DNA of 37,150 nt. It comes from an uncultured Clostridia bacterium (lineage in GTDB: Bacteria > Bacillota > Clostridia > TANB77 > CAG-508). Below the pieces are notes generated by a model, which saw nothing but the letters and a program-made list of their open reading frames with translations, did no database searches and was not told the DNA's origin. The translations under genes were made by a program, and so were the position numbers. This document shows positions 1 to 7,980 of this stretch, in pieces. Position 1 is the stretch's first letter. Every line of letters starts with the position of its first letter. The DNA lies in the NCBI GenBank assembly GCA_947589645.1, contig CANQCG010000015.1, positions 1-37,150 on the forward strand, given 5' to 3'.

Positions 1-103
1 AAGAAGTCTTATCAATATTTTTTTATGGGACATTTTTGTGTGTTATTACTTAAGACATTATCACATGTTAATAAGATTTAAAAGCAATTAATATTTTTAT
101 CAA
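1..103. other. left edge, no gene called
   Basis: The first 103 bases hold no start codon with a ribosome binding site and no convincing reading frame. Plus-strand frames 1 and 2 are open from the window edge to stops near 79-91, so the 3' end of an upstream gene could lie here, but the 25-29 codons available match nothing I recognise. A clear promoter begins at 104, so any such gene ends before it. Confidence 0.4.
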
Positions 104-132
104 TTGACAAAATTAAACAAATATGTTAAAAT
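104..132 (+). promoter_or_regulatory. sigma-A promoter of the ABC exporter operon
   Basis: TTGACA at 104-109 and TAAAAT at 127-132 are separated by exactly 17 bases. Transcription should start near 139-140, leaving an untranslated leader of about 225 nt before the ABC ATPase. The leader is unusually long for this window, where most promoters lie within 40-90 nt of the start codon. Confidence 0.8.
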
Positions 133-138
133 ATGAAT

Positions 139-331
139 ATAATTTAGGAGTTTACCTAAGGTAAAAATGCCTGAGCGGTAAAAAAATAACAAAAAAGGTT
201 ATTTACACTTATAAGCAATGCACTAAAAGCCTTGCAAAGGAGTCTTAAATAAAATTGTTTAGCAAATAGCTATGCAAATTTAATAAGATTTCTTTGCAAG
301 GCCTTTTGTTTGTTAAACAGATAAAAAGGAA
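139..331 (+). promoter_or_regulatory. structured leader of the ABC exporter operon, possible attenuator
   Basis: Three structures can be read. TTTACC-TAA-GGTAAA (151-165) directly follows an AGGAG at 146-150 and precedes an ATG at 167 that opens a four-codon frame (Met-Pro-Glu-Arg-stop). A second weak stem pairs GTAAA/ATAAC around 177-189 with GTTATTTAC at 199-207. A long stem pairs 225-247 with 284-307: AAAAG, CCTTGCAAAG, a G-U pair and AGTCTTA against TAAGATT, CTTTGCAAGG and CTTTT, with one bulged C at 302. That is about 23 bp closing a 36-nt loop. The T-rich tract TTTTGTTTGTT follows, so the stem could act as a terminator. I do not recognise a known riboswitch class. A role as an attenuator is inference. 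Confidence 0.5.
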
Positions 332-368
332 GGAGGTTGTCAGCTTACAGCTGACATACAAAGCAATG
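332..368 (+). promoter_or_regulatory. SD-hairpin-AUG element of the ABC ATPase gene
   Basis: GGAGG is at 332-336 and the ATG at 366, a 29-nt gap that is too long for normal initiation. TGTCAGC (338-344) pairs perfectly with GCTGACA (350-356) around the loop TTACA. Folding the 19-nt hairpin out leaves about 10 nt between SD and start. Equivalent elements precede the genes at 6793, 10962, 18386 and 37069. Confidence 0.7.
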
Positions 369-1346
369 AAAATAATTGAAGTAAAAAATTTAAACAAAAA
401 ATTCAAAATTAAAGTAAAGGAAAAAGGGTTAAAGGGAAGTTTAAAATCAATTATAAAACCTAAATATGAAATAATCAATGCAGTTGATGATATAAGCTTT
501 TCAGTAGAACAAGGCGAAATATTAGCATTTATAGGACCAAATGGTGCAGGAAAATCAACCACAATAAAAATGCTAACAGGAATATTATTTCCAACTGATG
601 GTGAAATAAATGTATTAGGCTTAGAGCCATCTAAAAGTAGAAAACAATTAGCATATAAAATAGGAACAGTATTTGGACAAAAAGAACAATTATGGACACA
701 TTTGACTCCATATGATAACTTTAAATTTTTTGGCGCTATTTATGATATTCCAGAAAAAGAAACAGAGTCAAGAATACAAGAATTAATATCTACATTTGAA
801 CTAGAAAAATTTATAAATACACCTGTTAGAAATCTATCATTAGGACAAAGAATAAGATGTGAAATAGTTGCAGCATTAATTCATAAACCTGAGATATTAT
901 TTTTAGATGAGCCAACAATTGGGCTAGATCCGGTAGTAAAAGAAAATATTAGAAAACTAATAAAAAAGATGAATAAGGAATTTAATACAACAATTTTTTT
1001 AACAAGTCATGATGTAGGAGATATAGAAAAACTTTGCAAAAGGGTTATTATAATAAACAATGGAAAAATAATTATGGATGACACTATGACTAACTTAAAA
1101 TATCATTACTTAGATCAAAAGATAATTGAGGTCAAGACGAAGGAAAAGGTTTATTTAAAAGATGAGGATGGAATAAAAATTATAAAAGATAAAGATTGTA
1201 ATTTAAAAATAGAAATAGATGGAACCAAAAAGTCTGTAACAGATGTTATTAAACTTTTAGATGCAGATAATATCGTAGATATAAACATATCTAGCATACC
1301 ATTGGAGAATATAATAACTCAAATTTATAAAGGAGAAAAACAATGA
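366..1346 (+). CDS. ABC-2 type exporter, ATP-binding subunit (COG4586-like)
   Basis: A 326-residue ATPase that should power export by the two membrane subunits encoded next. Visible motifs: Walker A GPNGAGKST (57-65), Q-loop FGQ (103-105), signature LSLGQ (157-161), Walker B ILFLDEPT (177-184) and the switch His in TSHD (215). The N-terminal GLKGSLKS insert before the Walker A region, and the QLW segment after the Q-loop, are typical of the COG4586 subfamily that pairs with COG4587/COG3694 permeases. The frame stays open back to 294, but the family N-terminus (MKIIEVKNLNKKF) fixes the start at 366, downstream of a strong GGAGG and a hairpin. The stop overlaps the next start as ATGA. The substrate is unknown; lipids, drugs or peptides are all possible. 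Confidence 0.9.
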   Translation: MKIIEVKNLNKKFKIKVKEKGLKGSLKSIIKPKYEIINAVDDISFSVEQGEILAFIGPNGAGKSTTIKMLTGILFPTDGEINVLGLEPSKSRKQLAYKIGTVFGQKEQLWTHLTPYDNFKFFGAIYDIPEKETESRIQELISTFELEKFINTPVRNLSLGQRIRCEIVAALIHKPEILFLDEPTIGLDPVVKENIRKLIKKMNKEFNTTIFLTSHDVGDIEKLCKRVIIINNGKIIMDDTMTNLKYHYLDQKIIEVKTKEKVYLKDEDGIKIIKDKDCNLKIEIDGTKKSVTDVIKLLDADNIVDINISSIPLENIITQIYKGEKQ

Positions 1347-2134
1347 GAAAGTATTTATACATTTACAAATCAACATTAATAGAAAATTTAAGCTATATAC
1401 CTAATATATTGTTTGGATTTATTAATTTTGGCGTAATGATGTTTATATTTTTAAATTTATGGCAATATATGTATTCTGATGGAGGGCAAGTAATAAGCGG
1501 TTACACAATAGAAGAAATGATATGGTATGTATTAATAGCTGAAATTTTATGGTTTGGAACTAGAAATAAGAATTTAACCAGACAAATAAGTCAAGATATA
1601 AAGTCAGGAAATATAGCTTACAATATTAATAAGCCATATAATTACATATTTTATATTATTTGTAAACACTTAGGAGACATTACTATAAAATTTATAGCTT
1701 TCATTATAGTTGGAGCAGCAATAGGTAACTTATTTGTAGGCCCTATAAAAGGTTTTAGTTTAACTAACTTACCATTTATTGCAATAACTATACTATTAGG
1801 AGTTTTAATAAACAGTATACTTAGAATATTAATAAGTATAATTTCGTTTTGGATTGAAGATTCAACTCCTTTTCACTGGCTTTATGACAAGCTTATATTA
1901 GTAATTGGTACAATTTTCCCAATTGACATATTTCCAGAGTTTATTAGACCTATTTTACAATTTACACCAATATTTGTTGTAACATATGGACCAACTAAAC
2001 TGATAATAGATTTTTCTATGCAAAGATTTATTGAAGTTGTTATTGCACAAATAATTTATTTAATTATATCATTTTCTTTAACAATAATTTTATATGAAAG
2101 GGGTGTTAAAAAATCAAATGTTAACGGCGGTTAA
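1343..2134 (+). CDS. ABC-2 type exporter, permease subunit 1 (COG4587-like)
   Basis: A 263-residue integral membrane protein with about six hydrophobic segments and no soluble domain. It follows its ATPase with a 4-nt ATGA overlap and has its own SD (AAAGGAG, about 6 nt from the ATG). Order and size match the COG4586-COG4587-COG3694 exporter arrangement, in which two different permeases form the channel. Assignment rests on membrane topology and context more than on sharp motifs. It is not obviously truncated. Confidence 0.8.
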   Translation: MRKYLYIYKSTLIENLSYIPNILFGFINFGVMMFIFLNLWQYMYSDGGQVISGYTIEEMIWYVLIAEILWFGTRNKNLTRQISQDIKSGNIAYNINKPYNYIFYIICKHLGDITIKFIAFIIVGAAIGNLFVGPIKGFSLTNLPFIAITILLGVLINSILRILISIISFWIEDSTPFHWLYDKLILVIGTIFPIDIFPEFIRPILQFTPIFVVTYGPTKLIIDFSMQRFIEVVIAQIIYLIISFSLTIILYERGVKKSNVNGG

Positions 2135-2912
2135 AAATCAAATAAAAGTTATAGTTTTATCATTAAAGTATAATATAATGAGACAAATGATTAATAAAGT
2201 AACATTTCTAAGCAACATAATATTTATGATATTAAATGATGCAAGCTTTATAGTGCAGTGGGCAGTTTTATTTAGTATAAGAGATGTAATAGGAGGTTAT
2301 ACGCTTAAGGAAGTGCTACTTATATGGGGAATTGCAGCTAATACTTTTGCTATATCACATCTTCTATTTTATAAAACATATGAAATGCCAGATCTTATAA
2401 TAAATGGAAAACTGGATAGCTTTTTAGTACAACCTAAAAATGTATTTTTAAGTGTTATAACTTCTGATACTAGCATTTCAGCAATTGGAGATTTAATTTA
2501 TGCATATATATGTTTAATTATATATGGATTTTCAATAAAAAATTTTATATTATTTACATTGTTTTCAATAACGGGAGCAATAATATTGACATCAGTTGTA
2601 AGCATTGCTGGAAGCTTATGCTTTTGGATAACAAAAGGAGACATACTTGCAGATTCATTAACTAATATAATGATTAATTTTGCAACATATCCTGGAACTA
2701 TTTTTAAAGGAGTTGTTAAGATAATTTTGTATACTATAATACCAGTAGGAATTGCAAATTACATGCCTGTTGATGTTATAATAAATTTTAATGCCATAAA
2801 ATTTTTATATATTATTGCATTTACAATATTTATAACTGCTTTAGCATTTGTAATATTTTATAAAGGCTTGAAGAGATATTCATCAGCAAATTTGATGGGA
2901 GCAAAATTATAA
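2118..2912 (+). CDS. ABC-2 type exporter, permease subunit 2 (COG3694-like)
   Basis: A 264-residue membrane protein with about six hydrophobic stretches, the second permease of the exporter. I chose the ATG at 2118 because AAAGGGGTG lies about 12 nt upstream. An in-frame ATG at 2094 would add eight residues but has no SD. The start overlaps the end of the previous permease by 17 nt, so translation is probably coupled. A terminator is not evident after the stop, and a new promoter begins at 2918. Confidence 0.78.
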   Translation: MLTAVKNQIKVIVLSLKYNIMRQMINKVTFLSNIIFMILNDASFIVQWAVLFSIRDVIGGYTLKEVLLIWGIAANTFAISHLLFYKTYEMPDLIINGKLDSFLVQPKNVFLSVITSDTSISAIGDLIYAYICLIIYGFSIKNFILFTLFSITGAIILTSVVSIAGSLCFWITKGDILADSLTNIMINFATYPGTIFKGVVKIILYTIIPVGIANYMPVDVIINFNAIKFLYIIAFTIFITALAFVIFYKGLKRYSSANLMGAKL

Positions 2913-2917
2913 AATAA

Positions 2918-2946
2918 TTGATATATAAAAATATTTATTGTATTAT
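2918..2946 (+). promoter_or_regulatory. sigma-A promoter of the Rsm22-like gene
   Basis: TTGATA (2918-2923) and TATTAT (2941-2946) are 17 bases apart and lie about 57 nt upstream of the ATG at 3004. Confidence 0.6.
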
Positions 2947-3003
2947 AGAATTAAGCAAATATAATAAAACAAAAATTTAATTTATAGTCATAGGAGATAG
3001 TTA

Positions 3004-3960
3004 ATGAAAATACCATATTTGTTAGAACAAGCAATTGAGAATAAAGCAGAAGGTATAAAGCTTATAGAATTAAAACAAAGTGCACATAAGTTAAGCACAA
3101 AATATATGAATGAAGAAAGAACAGGGAAATCTTTACTTTCAGAAGAAAAGGAAGCAGTTGCATACTCAATAATGAGGATGCCTGCTACTTTTTGTGCTAT
3201 AACAGTAGCTTTACAGCATGTATTAAATATTGTAAAACATATTGAAATTGATACTGTATTAGATATAGGAGCTGGAACTGGAGCAACGGTATGGGCAACT
3301 AAAGAGTTACTAAATCCATCAAAAGTTGTATGCATTGAAAGAGAAAAAGCAATGCTAAAATTAGGACAAGATCTAATGGCAGATAATCCTAATATGCATG
3401 ACGTAGAATGGCAAGAGAAAGATATAGTAAAAGAAGATATACCAAGTAAAGCAGATTTAATAATTGTTTCCTATGTAGTAAATGAATTAAAAGAAGAAGA
3501 AAAAAATAAATTTATTCAAAAACTATTAAATTTAGAATATAAAATACTTTTAATAGTAGAACCTGGAACGCCAGAATGGTTTAAAAATATTAAAGAAGTT
3601 CAGAGTTTAGCTTTGCAATATAGAAAAAATATAATAGCACCTTGTACTTGTCAAGAAAAATGTAAGTTACCTGAAAACGATTGGTGCCATGCTACTGTAA
3701 GGGTAGAAAGAAATAAAATACATAAAATATTAAAATCTGGTGATTCACCTTTTGAAGATGAAAAATTTTCGTATATTGCTATCTCAAATGAAGAATTTAA
3801 TACGGCAGAATCACGCATTTTAAGACATCCTAAAATCGAGGCAGGAAAAATAACTTTGAAATTATGTAGAAATGGTGAAATTAAAGAAGAAATAATAACT
3901 AAAAAAGAAAAGGATAAGTTTAAACTAGCAAAAAAGAAAAAATGTGGAGATGAATTTTAA
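3004..3960 (+). CDS. Rsm22-family ribosome-associated methyltransferase-like protein
   Basis: A 318-residue protein of the Rsm22/COG5459 family, named after the mitochondrial small-subunit factor. The order of landmarks fits: RMPAT near 58-62, the SAM-binding loop VLDIGAGTGA (85-94), VNEL (159-162), VEPGTP (185-190), then a Cys cluster (Cys214, 216, 220, 228) in the APC...DWCH segment. In the mitochondrial protein equivalent cysteines bind an iron-sulfur cluster. The C-terminus carries the conserved FSY segment and a Lys-rich tail. It has its own promoter and a good AGGAG. The bacterial role, presumably 30S assembly or rRNA modification, is inferred from the family. Confidence 0.85.
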   Translation: MKIPYLLEQAIENKAEGIKLIELKQSAHKLSTKYMNEERTGKSLLSEEKEAVAYSIMRMPATFCAITVALQHVLNIVKHIEIDTVLDIGAGTGATVWATKELLNPSKVVCIEREKAMLKLGQDLMADNPNMHDVEWQEKDIVKEDIPSKADLIIVSYVVNELKEEEKNKFIQKLLNLEYKILLIVEPGTPEWFKNIKEVQSLALQYRKNIIAPCTCQEKCKLPENDWCHATVRVERNKIHKILKSGDSPFEDEKFSYIAISNEEFNTAESRILRHPKIEAGKITLKLCRNGEIKEEIITKKEKDKFKLAKKKKCGDEF

Positions 3961-3989
3961 TTGAGAAATTTGTCGAAATATGATATAGT
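3961..3989 (+). promoter_or_regulatory. promoter of the DUF84 NTPase with an embedded Spo0A-box-like site
   Basis: TTGAGA (3961-3966) and TATAGT (3984-3989) are 17 bases apart. The spacer contains TTTGTCGAA (3969-3977), a perfect match to the Spo0A box TTTGTCRAA. A Spo0A dimer bound here would cover the promoter. A 9-mer match could be chance in AT-rich DNA. Confidence 0.5.
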
Positions 3990-4028
3990 ATGGAAAAATG
4001 TTAAGTGTTCAAAAAGGAGGCTAAATAG

Positions 4029-4559
4029 ATGAAAGTTTTAATGGGAACAACTAATAAAGGAAAGATAGAAGGAGCAAGACAAGCTTTCGAAAAATATTTT
4101 GACAATGTTGAGATGGAAGGCATTTCTGTTTCGTCAGATGTTAATGCTCAACCATTTGATGAAGAAATATTTTTAGGGGCAAAAAACAGAGTAAAAAATT
4201 TAAAAAAATACGCTCAAGACAATAATATTTATGCGGATTATTATATAGCAAGTGAAGGTGGAATAACTAATTTATTAGGAGATTGGATAGATATAAATGC
4301 TGCAGTTGTTGAAGATTCAAATGGACTACAAAGTGTTGGTATAAGTCAAGGATTTCCAATTCCAGACAGATATATAAAAGAGATAAAAGAAACAGAATTA
4401 GGAAAAGTAATGGATAGAATATTTAACAGTAAAGGTTTAAATACTGGTAAAGGCGGAATAAGTATACTAACAAAAGATGAAATATCAAGAATAGATATGA
4501 CAAGAAATGCATTTATTATGGCTTTAACAAGACATATTAATAAAGACTTATGGAATTAA
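4029..4559 (+). CDS. DUF84/YjjX-like inosine/xanthosine triphosphatase
   Basis: A 176-residue protein of the YjjX/DUF84 family, which hydrolyses non-canonical purine nucleoside triphosphates. The N-terminal GTTNKGKIEGA (6-16) is the family's substrate-binding signature, and the central SEGGI and C-terminal TRNAF segments also fit. Length is normal. The SD AAGGAGG is ideally placed before the ATG. A second, unrelated-fold pyrophosphatase of the RdgB/HAM1 family lies at 29048 in the same window. The exact substrate is not decidable from sequence. Confidence 0.83.
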   Translation: MKVLMGTTNKGKIEGARQAFEKYFDNVEMEGISVSSDVNAQPFDEEIFLGAKNRVKNLKKYAQDNNIYADYYIASEGGITNLLGDWIDINAAVVEDSNGLQSVGISQGFPIPDRYIKEIKETELGKVMDRIFNSKGLNTGKGGISILTKDEISRIDMTRNAFIMALTRHINKDLWN

Positions 4560-4618
4560 TAATGTTGTACCAACAGATATTGCAAAGTTATACGAAATAT
4601 TATTATTAAGATTATCAG

Positions 4619-4647
4619 TTTACATTAAATATTAATTGTGATAAAAT
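4619..4647 (+). promoter_or_regulatory. sigma-A promoter of the rusA-like gene
   Basis: TTTACA (4619-4624) and TAAAAT (4642-4647) with a 17-base spacer lie about 40 nt upstream of the gene. A small TGTTG-TAC-CAACA hairpin at 4563-4575 lies between the previous stop and this promoter, but no T-run follows it. Confidence 0.6.
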
Positions 4648-4687
4648 ACAGACGAATTGGAAAAAAATTAGGAGAATTTGATGAAAA

Positions 4688-5098
4688 ATGAAATATGAAT
4701 TTGAAGTTCCAGGCAAAATAAAAGGAAAAGGGAGGCCAAGAGTAAATTCATACACAGGCATAGTTTATACACCAACCAATACTAAAGATTATGAATATTT
4801 AGTAGAACAATATTTTATGCTAAAATACCCAAAATTTAAACTTTTGGAAGGAAGAGTAGCAGTTAATATTATAGCTACATTTAATATACCAAAAACTGTC
4901 AAAAAGCAAGAACTAGAAAAAATGTTAGAAAACGATATAAGCCCCACAAAAAAGCCAGACATAGATAACATAGTTAAAATAATCTTAGATGCATTAAATA
5001 AATTTGCCTTTAAAGATGATAATCAAATAACGAAGTTGAATGTAGAAAAAATATATGGACTAGAAGAAAAAGTATTTATAGAAATACAAGAATACTAA
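4688..5098 (+). CDS. rusA: RusA-family Holliday junction endonuclease
   Basis: A 136-residue RusA-like nuclease, a family that resolves four-way DNA junctions as a dimer. Visible features: the basic KGKGRPR segment (13-18), and the acidic metal-binding set Asp91, Asp93, Asp101, Asp110 and Asp111 in KPDIDN...ILDALN...KDDNQI. Length is typical (about 120-140). RusA genes are often prophage-borne, but no phage genes lie nearby and the gene has its own promoter, so this looks like a domesticated or ordinary chromosomal copy. The start follows AGGAG by 13 nt, a little long. An earlier ATG at 4681 is out of frame. Confidence 0.85.
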   Translation: MKYEFEVPGKIKGKGRPRVNSYTGIVYTPTNTKDYEYLVEQYFMLKYPKFKLLEGRVAVNIIATFNIPKTVKKQELEKMLENDISPTKKPDIDNIVKIILDALNKFAFKDDNQITKLNVEKIYGLEEKVFIEIQEY

Positions 5099-5128
5099 AA
5101 TAATCGTAAAATAGAGAGGGGAAAATAA

Positions 5129-5668
5129 ATGGAATTCGAATTACAAATATTATATGCAATAAATAATCTTCATAATCCAATATTAGATAAAATAATGGTA
5201 GGAATAACAAGCTTAGCAGATGGTGGAATTATTTGGATAGCACTTGCAATTTTATTATTATGCATTAAGAAAACCAGAAAGTGTGGCTTTTTAATGCTAA
5301 TATCAATGTTTCTAGGTGTAATAATAGGAAATGGTATATTAAAGAATTTAGTGGCAAGAGGAAGGCCTTGTTGGGTAGATCCTAATATACCACTATTAAT
5401 ACCAAATCCTAAAGATTACTCATTCCCATCTGGACATACTTTAGCTTCATTAGAAGCATCTGTAATGATATTTTTACATAACAAAAAATGGGGAACAGTT
5501 TGCCTAATTATATCTATGCTTATTGCGTTTTCAAGAATGTATTTATTTGTACATTTTCCAACAGATATATTGGGAGGAGCAATTTTAGGAACTATAATTT
5601 CAATATCAGTATATAATATTTATGAAAACATTAAAAACAAACAAAAAAATGAAGAAATAGAAGAATAA
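5129..5668 (+). CDS. PAP2-family membrane phosphatase
   Basis: A 179-residue membrane protein with the three-part acid phosphatase signature: KNLVARGRP (72-80), PSGH (100-103) and SR-x5-H-x3-D (Ser135, Arg136, His142, Asp146). Hydrophobic helices alternate with these loops, as in PgpB/YodM-type enzymes that dephosphorylate undecaprenyl pyrophosphate or phosphatidylglycerol phosphate on the outer face. It could back up UppP (15919). The next gene begins 10 nt later, so the two are likely co-transcribed. Confidence 0.88.
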   Translation: MEFELQILYAINNLHNPILDKIMVGITSLADGGIIWIALAILLLCIKKTRKCGFLMLISMFLGVIIGNGILKNLVARGRPCWVDPNIPLLIPNPKDYSFPSGHTLASLEASVMIFLHNKKWGTVCLIISMLIAFSRMYLFVHFPTDILGGAILGTIISISVYNIYENIKNKQKNEEIEE

Positions 5669-5678
5669 AGGGGTTTAT

Positions 5679-6734
5679 ATGAAAAAATTATTTGGAGCAA
5701 TATCAAAAATACTTTTAGTATTATTAATAACAGTAGCAATTTTAGTAATTACTTTATTTATAATGATAAAAATGATATGTAGTGGAATATCAGAAAGTGC
5801 AAAAGAATTGTTTGCAACAACAATGTTAGAAACAGGCCAAATGAAGTTTGTTGCTACTATGTTTTTGTCAAAAGAAGAATTAAAAGAATTAGTAGATAGA
5901 AATTCTGTAGAAGCTATGAGTACAGAAGTAGATACAAACCTAATAAACACCGATACTTCAAAAAACAATGAAGAATTTGATAAAAATGCAATTACAATAG
6001 AAGAAATATCTGGAAATACATTTTTTGCAAAAATGTTAATTGTAAATGATCCTTCAAGAGTAAAACTTGCAACAACATATCCTTGGAAAGAATATGGAGT
6101 TGAATTAGATAAATTAGTAAACGATAATAATGCATTAGCTGGAATAAATGGAGGACTTTATGAGTCAACAGGAAACAAAGGTGGTAAACCTCTTGGTGTT
6201 GTAGTAAAAGACGGAGAAATACAGTTAAATAAACCATATGGTTATCCTGGCTTATATTTAATAGGATTTGATGAAAACAATATATTAAGAATAGAAAATA
6301 TAGAAGGAAAATCAACTTTGCAAATCGAAGAATTGATTAAAACGCAAAAAATTCGTGATGCAGTAACATTCCAAGAAGAAAGCAGTGATGCTAACAACCA
6401 TTTCGTAAAGTTAATAGTAAATGGTGAAGAAAGAAAGGTAGATGGTAAAGGAAGTGGAGCAAATCCACGTACAGTAATAGGACAAAGAGCAGATGGAGCA
6501 GTATTATTGTTAGTTACAGATGGAAGAGGAGCATCTGGACATTTAGGAGCAACAGCATCAGATTTAATAAAAATAATGAAAGAATATGGAGCAGTAAATG
6601 CAGCTAATTTAGATGGTGGAAGTTCATCAAGCATGTATTATGATGGAAAATACGAGATGTCAAGTGTAACATTTTATTATGCTAATTCATCATGGAAATT
6701 GCCAACAGGCTTTATAGTAGAAAAACGAGATTAA
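5679..6734 (+). CDS. membrane-anchored phosphodiester glycosidase (NAGPA domain)
   Basis: A 351-residue protein with one N-terminal membrane segment (about 7-30) and an extracytoplasmic C-terminal domain. NAANLDGGSSSSM (307-319) is the signature of the NAGPA/DUF2233 family, named for the enzyme that uncovers mannose-6-phosphate; bacterial members act on cell-wall glycans or exopolysaccharide. Other conserved blocks are GINGGLYE, the GVVVKDG segment and the TDGRG loop. SD AAAGGGG is well placed. Its neighbours (PAP2, an unknown anchored protein and a glycosyltransferase) also suggest envelope work. The substrate is unknown. Confidence 0.85.
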   Translation: MKKLFGAISKILLVLLITVAILVITLFIMIKMICSGISESAKELFATTMLETGQMKFVATMFLSKEELKELVDRNSVEAMSTEVDTNLINTDTSKNNEEFDKNAITIEEISGNTFFAKMLIVNDPSRVKLATTYPWKEYGVELDKLVNDNNALAGINGGLYESTGNKGGKPLGVVVKDGEIQLNKPYGYPGLYLIGFDENNILRIENIEGKSTLQIEELIKTQKIRDAVTFQEESSDANNHFVKLIVNGEERKVDGKGSGANPRTVIGQRADGAVLLLVTDGRGASGHLGATASDLIKIMKEYGAVNAANLDGGSSSSMYYDGKYEMSSVTFYYANSSWKLPTGFIVEKRD

Positions 6735-6756
6735 AATGTATAAATATATGAAGTAG

Positions 6757-6795
6757 AAGGGAGATATGTTAGTTTACTAACATAGAAAATAAATG
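6757..6795 (+). promoter_or_regulatory. SD-hairpin-AUG element of the gene at 6793
   Basis: AAGGGAG (6757-6763) is separated from the ATG at 6793 by 29 nt. TATGTTAG (6765-6772) pairs perfectly with CTAACATA (6777-6784) around the tetraloop TTTA. Without the 20-nt hairpin the spacing is 9 nt, close to optimal. The 5' arm also holds an ATG that would give Met-Leu-Val-Tyr-stop. Confidence 0.75.
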
Positions 6796-7965
6796 AAAGA
6801 ACAAAAAAAATCAAAATTTAAAAAATTTCTAATAATATATGCAATAATTTTAACCATATTGATGTTAGCTTTTTTAGGCTATGTGCTAGATAGTTTAATT
6901 AAATATGAAAATAACCAAATAGATAATTATATAGAAAATTTTATAGGAAGCTTAAAAAGTAAAAAACTATCAAAGTACATAGATGTTTCACAAATAGAAG
7001 TGAGTGAATTCGAAAAATCAAATACAACAATTGATTCTGGTTTTAAAGAACTTATTAATTCTTCAGATGTAACATACAAACTAAACAGTAATAGCACAGA
7101 TGAACAAAAACCTATATATGATATATTTATAGAAAATGAAAAAATTTTAGAAGTTGAGTTAGACGGAAGCAAAAAAGAAAATAGGTTAGGCTTGCTTACA
7201 TTTAATGTATGGAACGTAAAGCAGGTTACTTCTAAAATGGAAAATGGTTTGTACACATGCAATGTGCTAGTACCTAATAATTGCAAAGTATATTTAAATA
7301 ATAAACAATTAACTGAAAGCCAAATAGCAGACACTGTTCAAAATGAAGGCTTAGAACAATTATCAAAATATGCTGACATACCAAATATTATAAAATATGA
7401 AGTTAAAAATTTATTAAAAAAGCCAGATATAAAAATATTAGATGCTGAAGGAAAAGAGGTAGATTACAAGCAAGAGGGCAATACAATATCAAAAACACTA
7501 GACTTTAAAACAGCTTCATCAGAAGAAGAAGCTATGCAAAGCATTAAAGGTGAAATTGATATTTTAAAAATAGCAGAAGACTGGAGTTTATATTTAACAG
7601 ACGATTTAAGTGGTCGTTTACATGGCTTTTATAATATAGGGCAATATTTAATAGAAGATTCAAACATAGAAAAATTTGCTTACGATTGGGCTACAGGAAT
7701 AGATATAACATTTGTAAGTAGCCACAGACTAGATAATCCAACATTTACAGATGAAAAAATAAGTAACTTTGAAATTTACAATGAAAATGCATTTTCTTGC
7801 GAAGTATATTTACAAAAGAATTTAATATTAAAATCAGGTAAAAAAATAGAAGATAAAATGAACGAAAGAATGTATTTTGCATATTATGATGAAACAAATG
7901 ATGGTAAAGATAACCCAACATGGAAATTAATAAATATGCAATCAATTACAGATAACAAAAAATAA
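6793..7965 (+). CDS. unknown membrane-anchored extracytoplasmic protein
   Basis: A 390-residue protein I do not recognise. A basic start (KEQKKSKFKKF) precedes one membrane segment (about 12-33); the rest is predicted outside. Residues 36-115 look like a small alpha-beta domain of NTF2-like character. A middle segment with VPNNCKVYLNNKQL resembles the beta domains seen in TcaA/YvbJ-like envelope proteins. The C-terminal part (about 255-385) is rich in aromatic and Asn residues and may be a second NTF2-like module. Cysteines are few. It lies 15 nt before a GT2-GtrA glycosyltransferase. Translation starts after a hairpin placed between SD and ATG. No function should be assumed. Confidence 0.7.
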   Translation: MKEQKKSKFKKFLIIYAIILTILMLAFLGYVLDSLIKYENNQIDNYIENFIGSLKSKKLSKYIDVSQIEVSEFEKSNTTIDSGFKELINSSDVTYKLNSNSTDEQKPIYDIFIENEKILEVELDGSKKENRLGLLTFNVWNVKQVTSKMENGLYTCNVLVPNNCKVYLNNKQLTESQIADTVQNEGLEQLSKYADIPNIIKYEVKNLLKKPDIKILDAEGKEVDYKQEGNTISKTLDFKTASSEEEAMQSIKGEIDILKIAEDWSLYLTDDLSGRLHGFYNIGQYLIEDSNIEKFAYDWATGIDITFVSSHRLDNPTFTDEKISNFEIYNENAFSCEVYLQKNLILKSGKKIEDKMNERMYFAYYDETNDGKDNPTWKLINMQSITDNKK

Positions 7966-7980
7966 AAGAGGAACTAGTAA

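Noticed and set aside
146..181. AGGAG, hairpin and ATG (MPER) as a sixth SD-hairpin-AUG element
   Set aside because: Folding out the hairpin would leave only about one base between SD and ATG, so the geometry does not match the other five. It is kept only as part of the leader description.
139..331. T-box, preQ1, SAM or cyclic dinucleotide riboswitch
   Set aside because: I could not find the conserved sequence cores of these classes; the structure alone is not enough.
294..365. N-terminal extension of the ABC ATPase from the TTG at 294
   Set aside because: The extension lies in the structured leader and upstream of the SD, and the ATPase family starts at MKIIEVKNLNKKF.
2097..2124. Hairpin around the second permease start
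   Set aside because: The GTTAA/TTAAC pairing would include the start codon itself and is only 5 bp, unlike the SD-hairpin-AUG elements.
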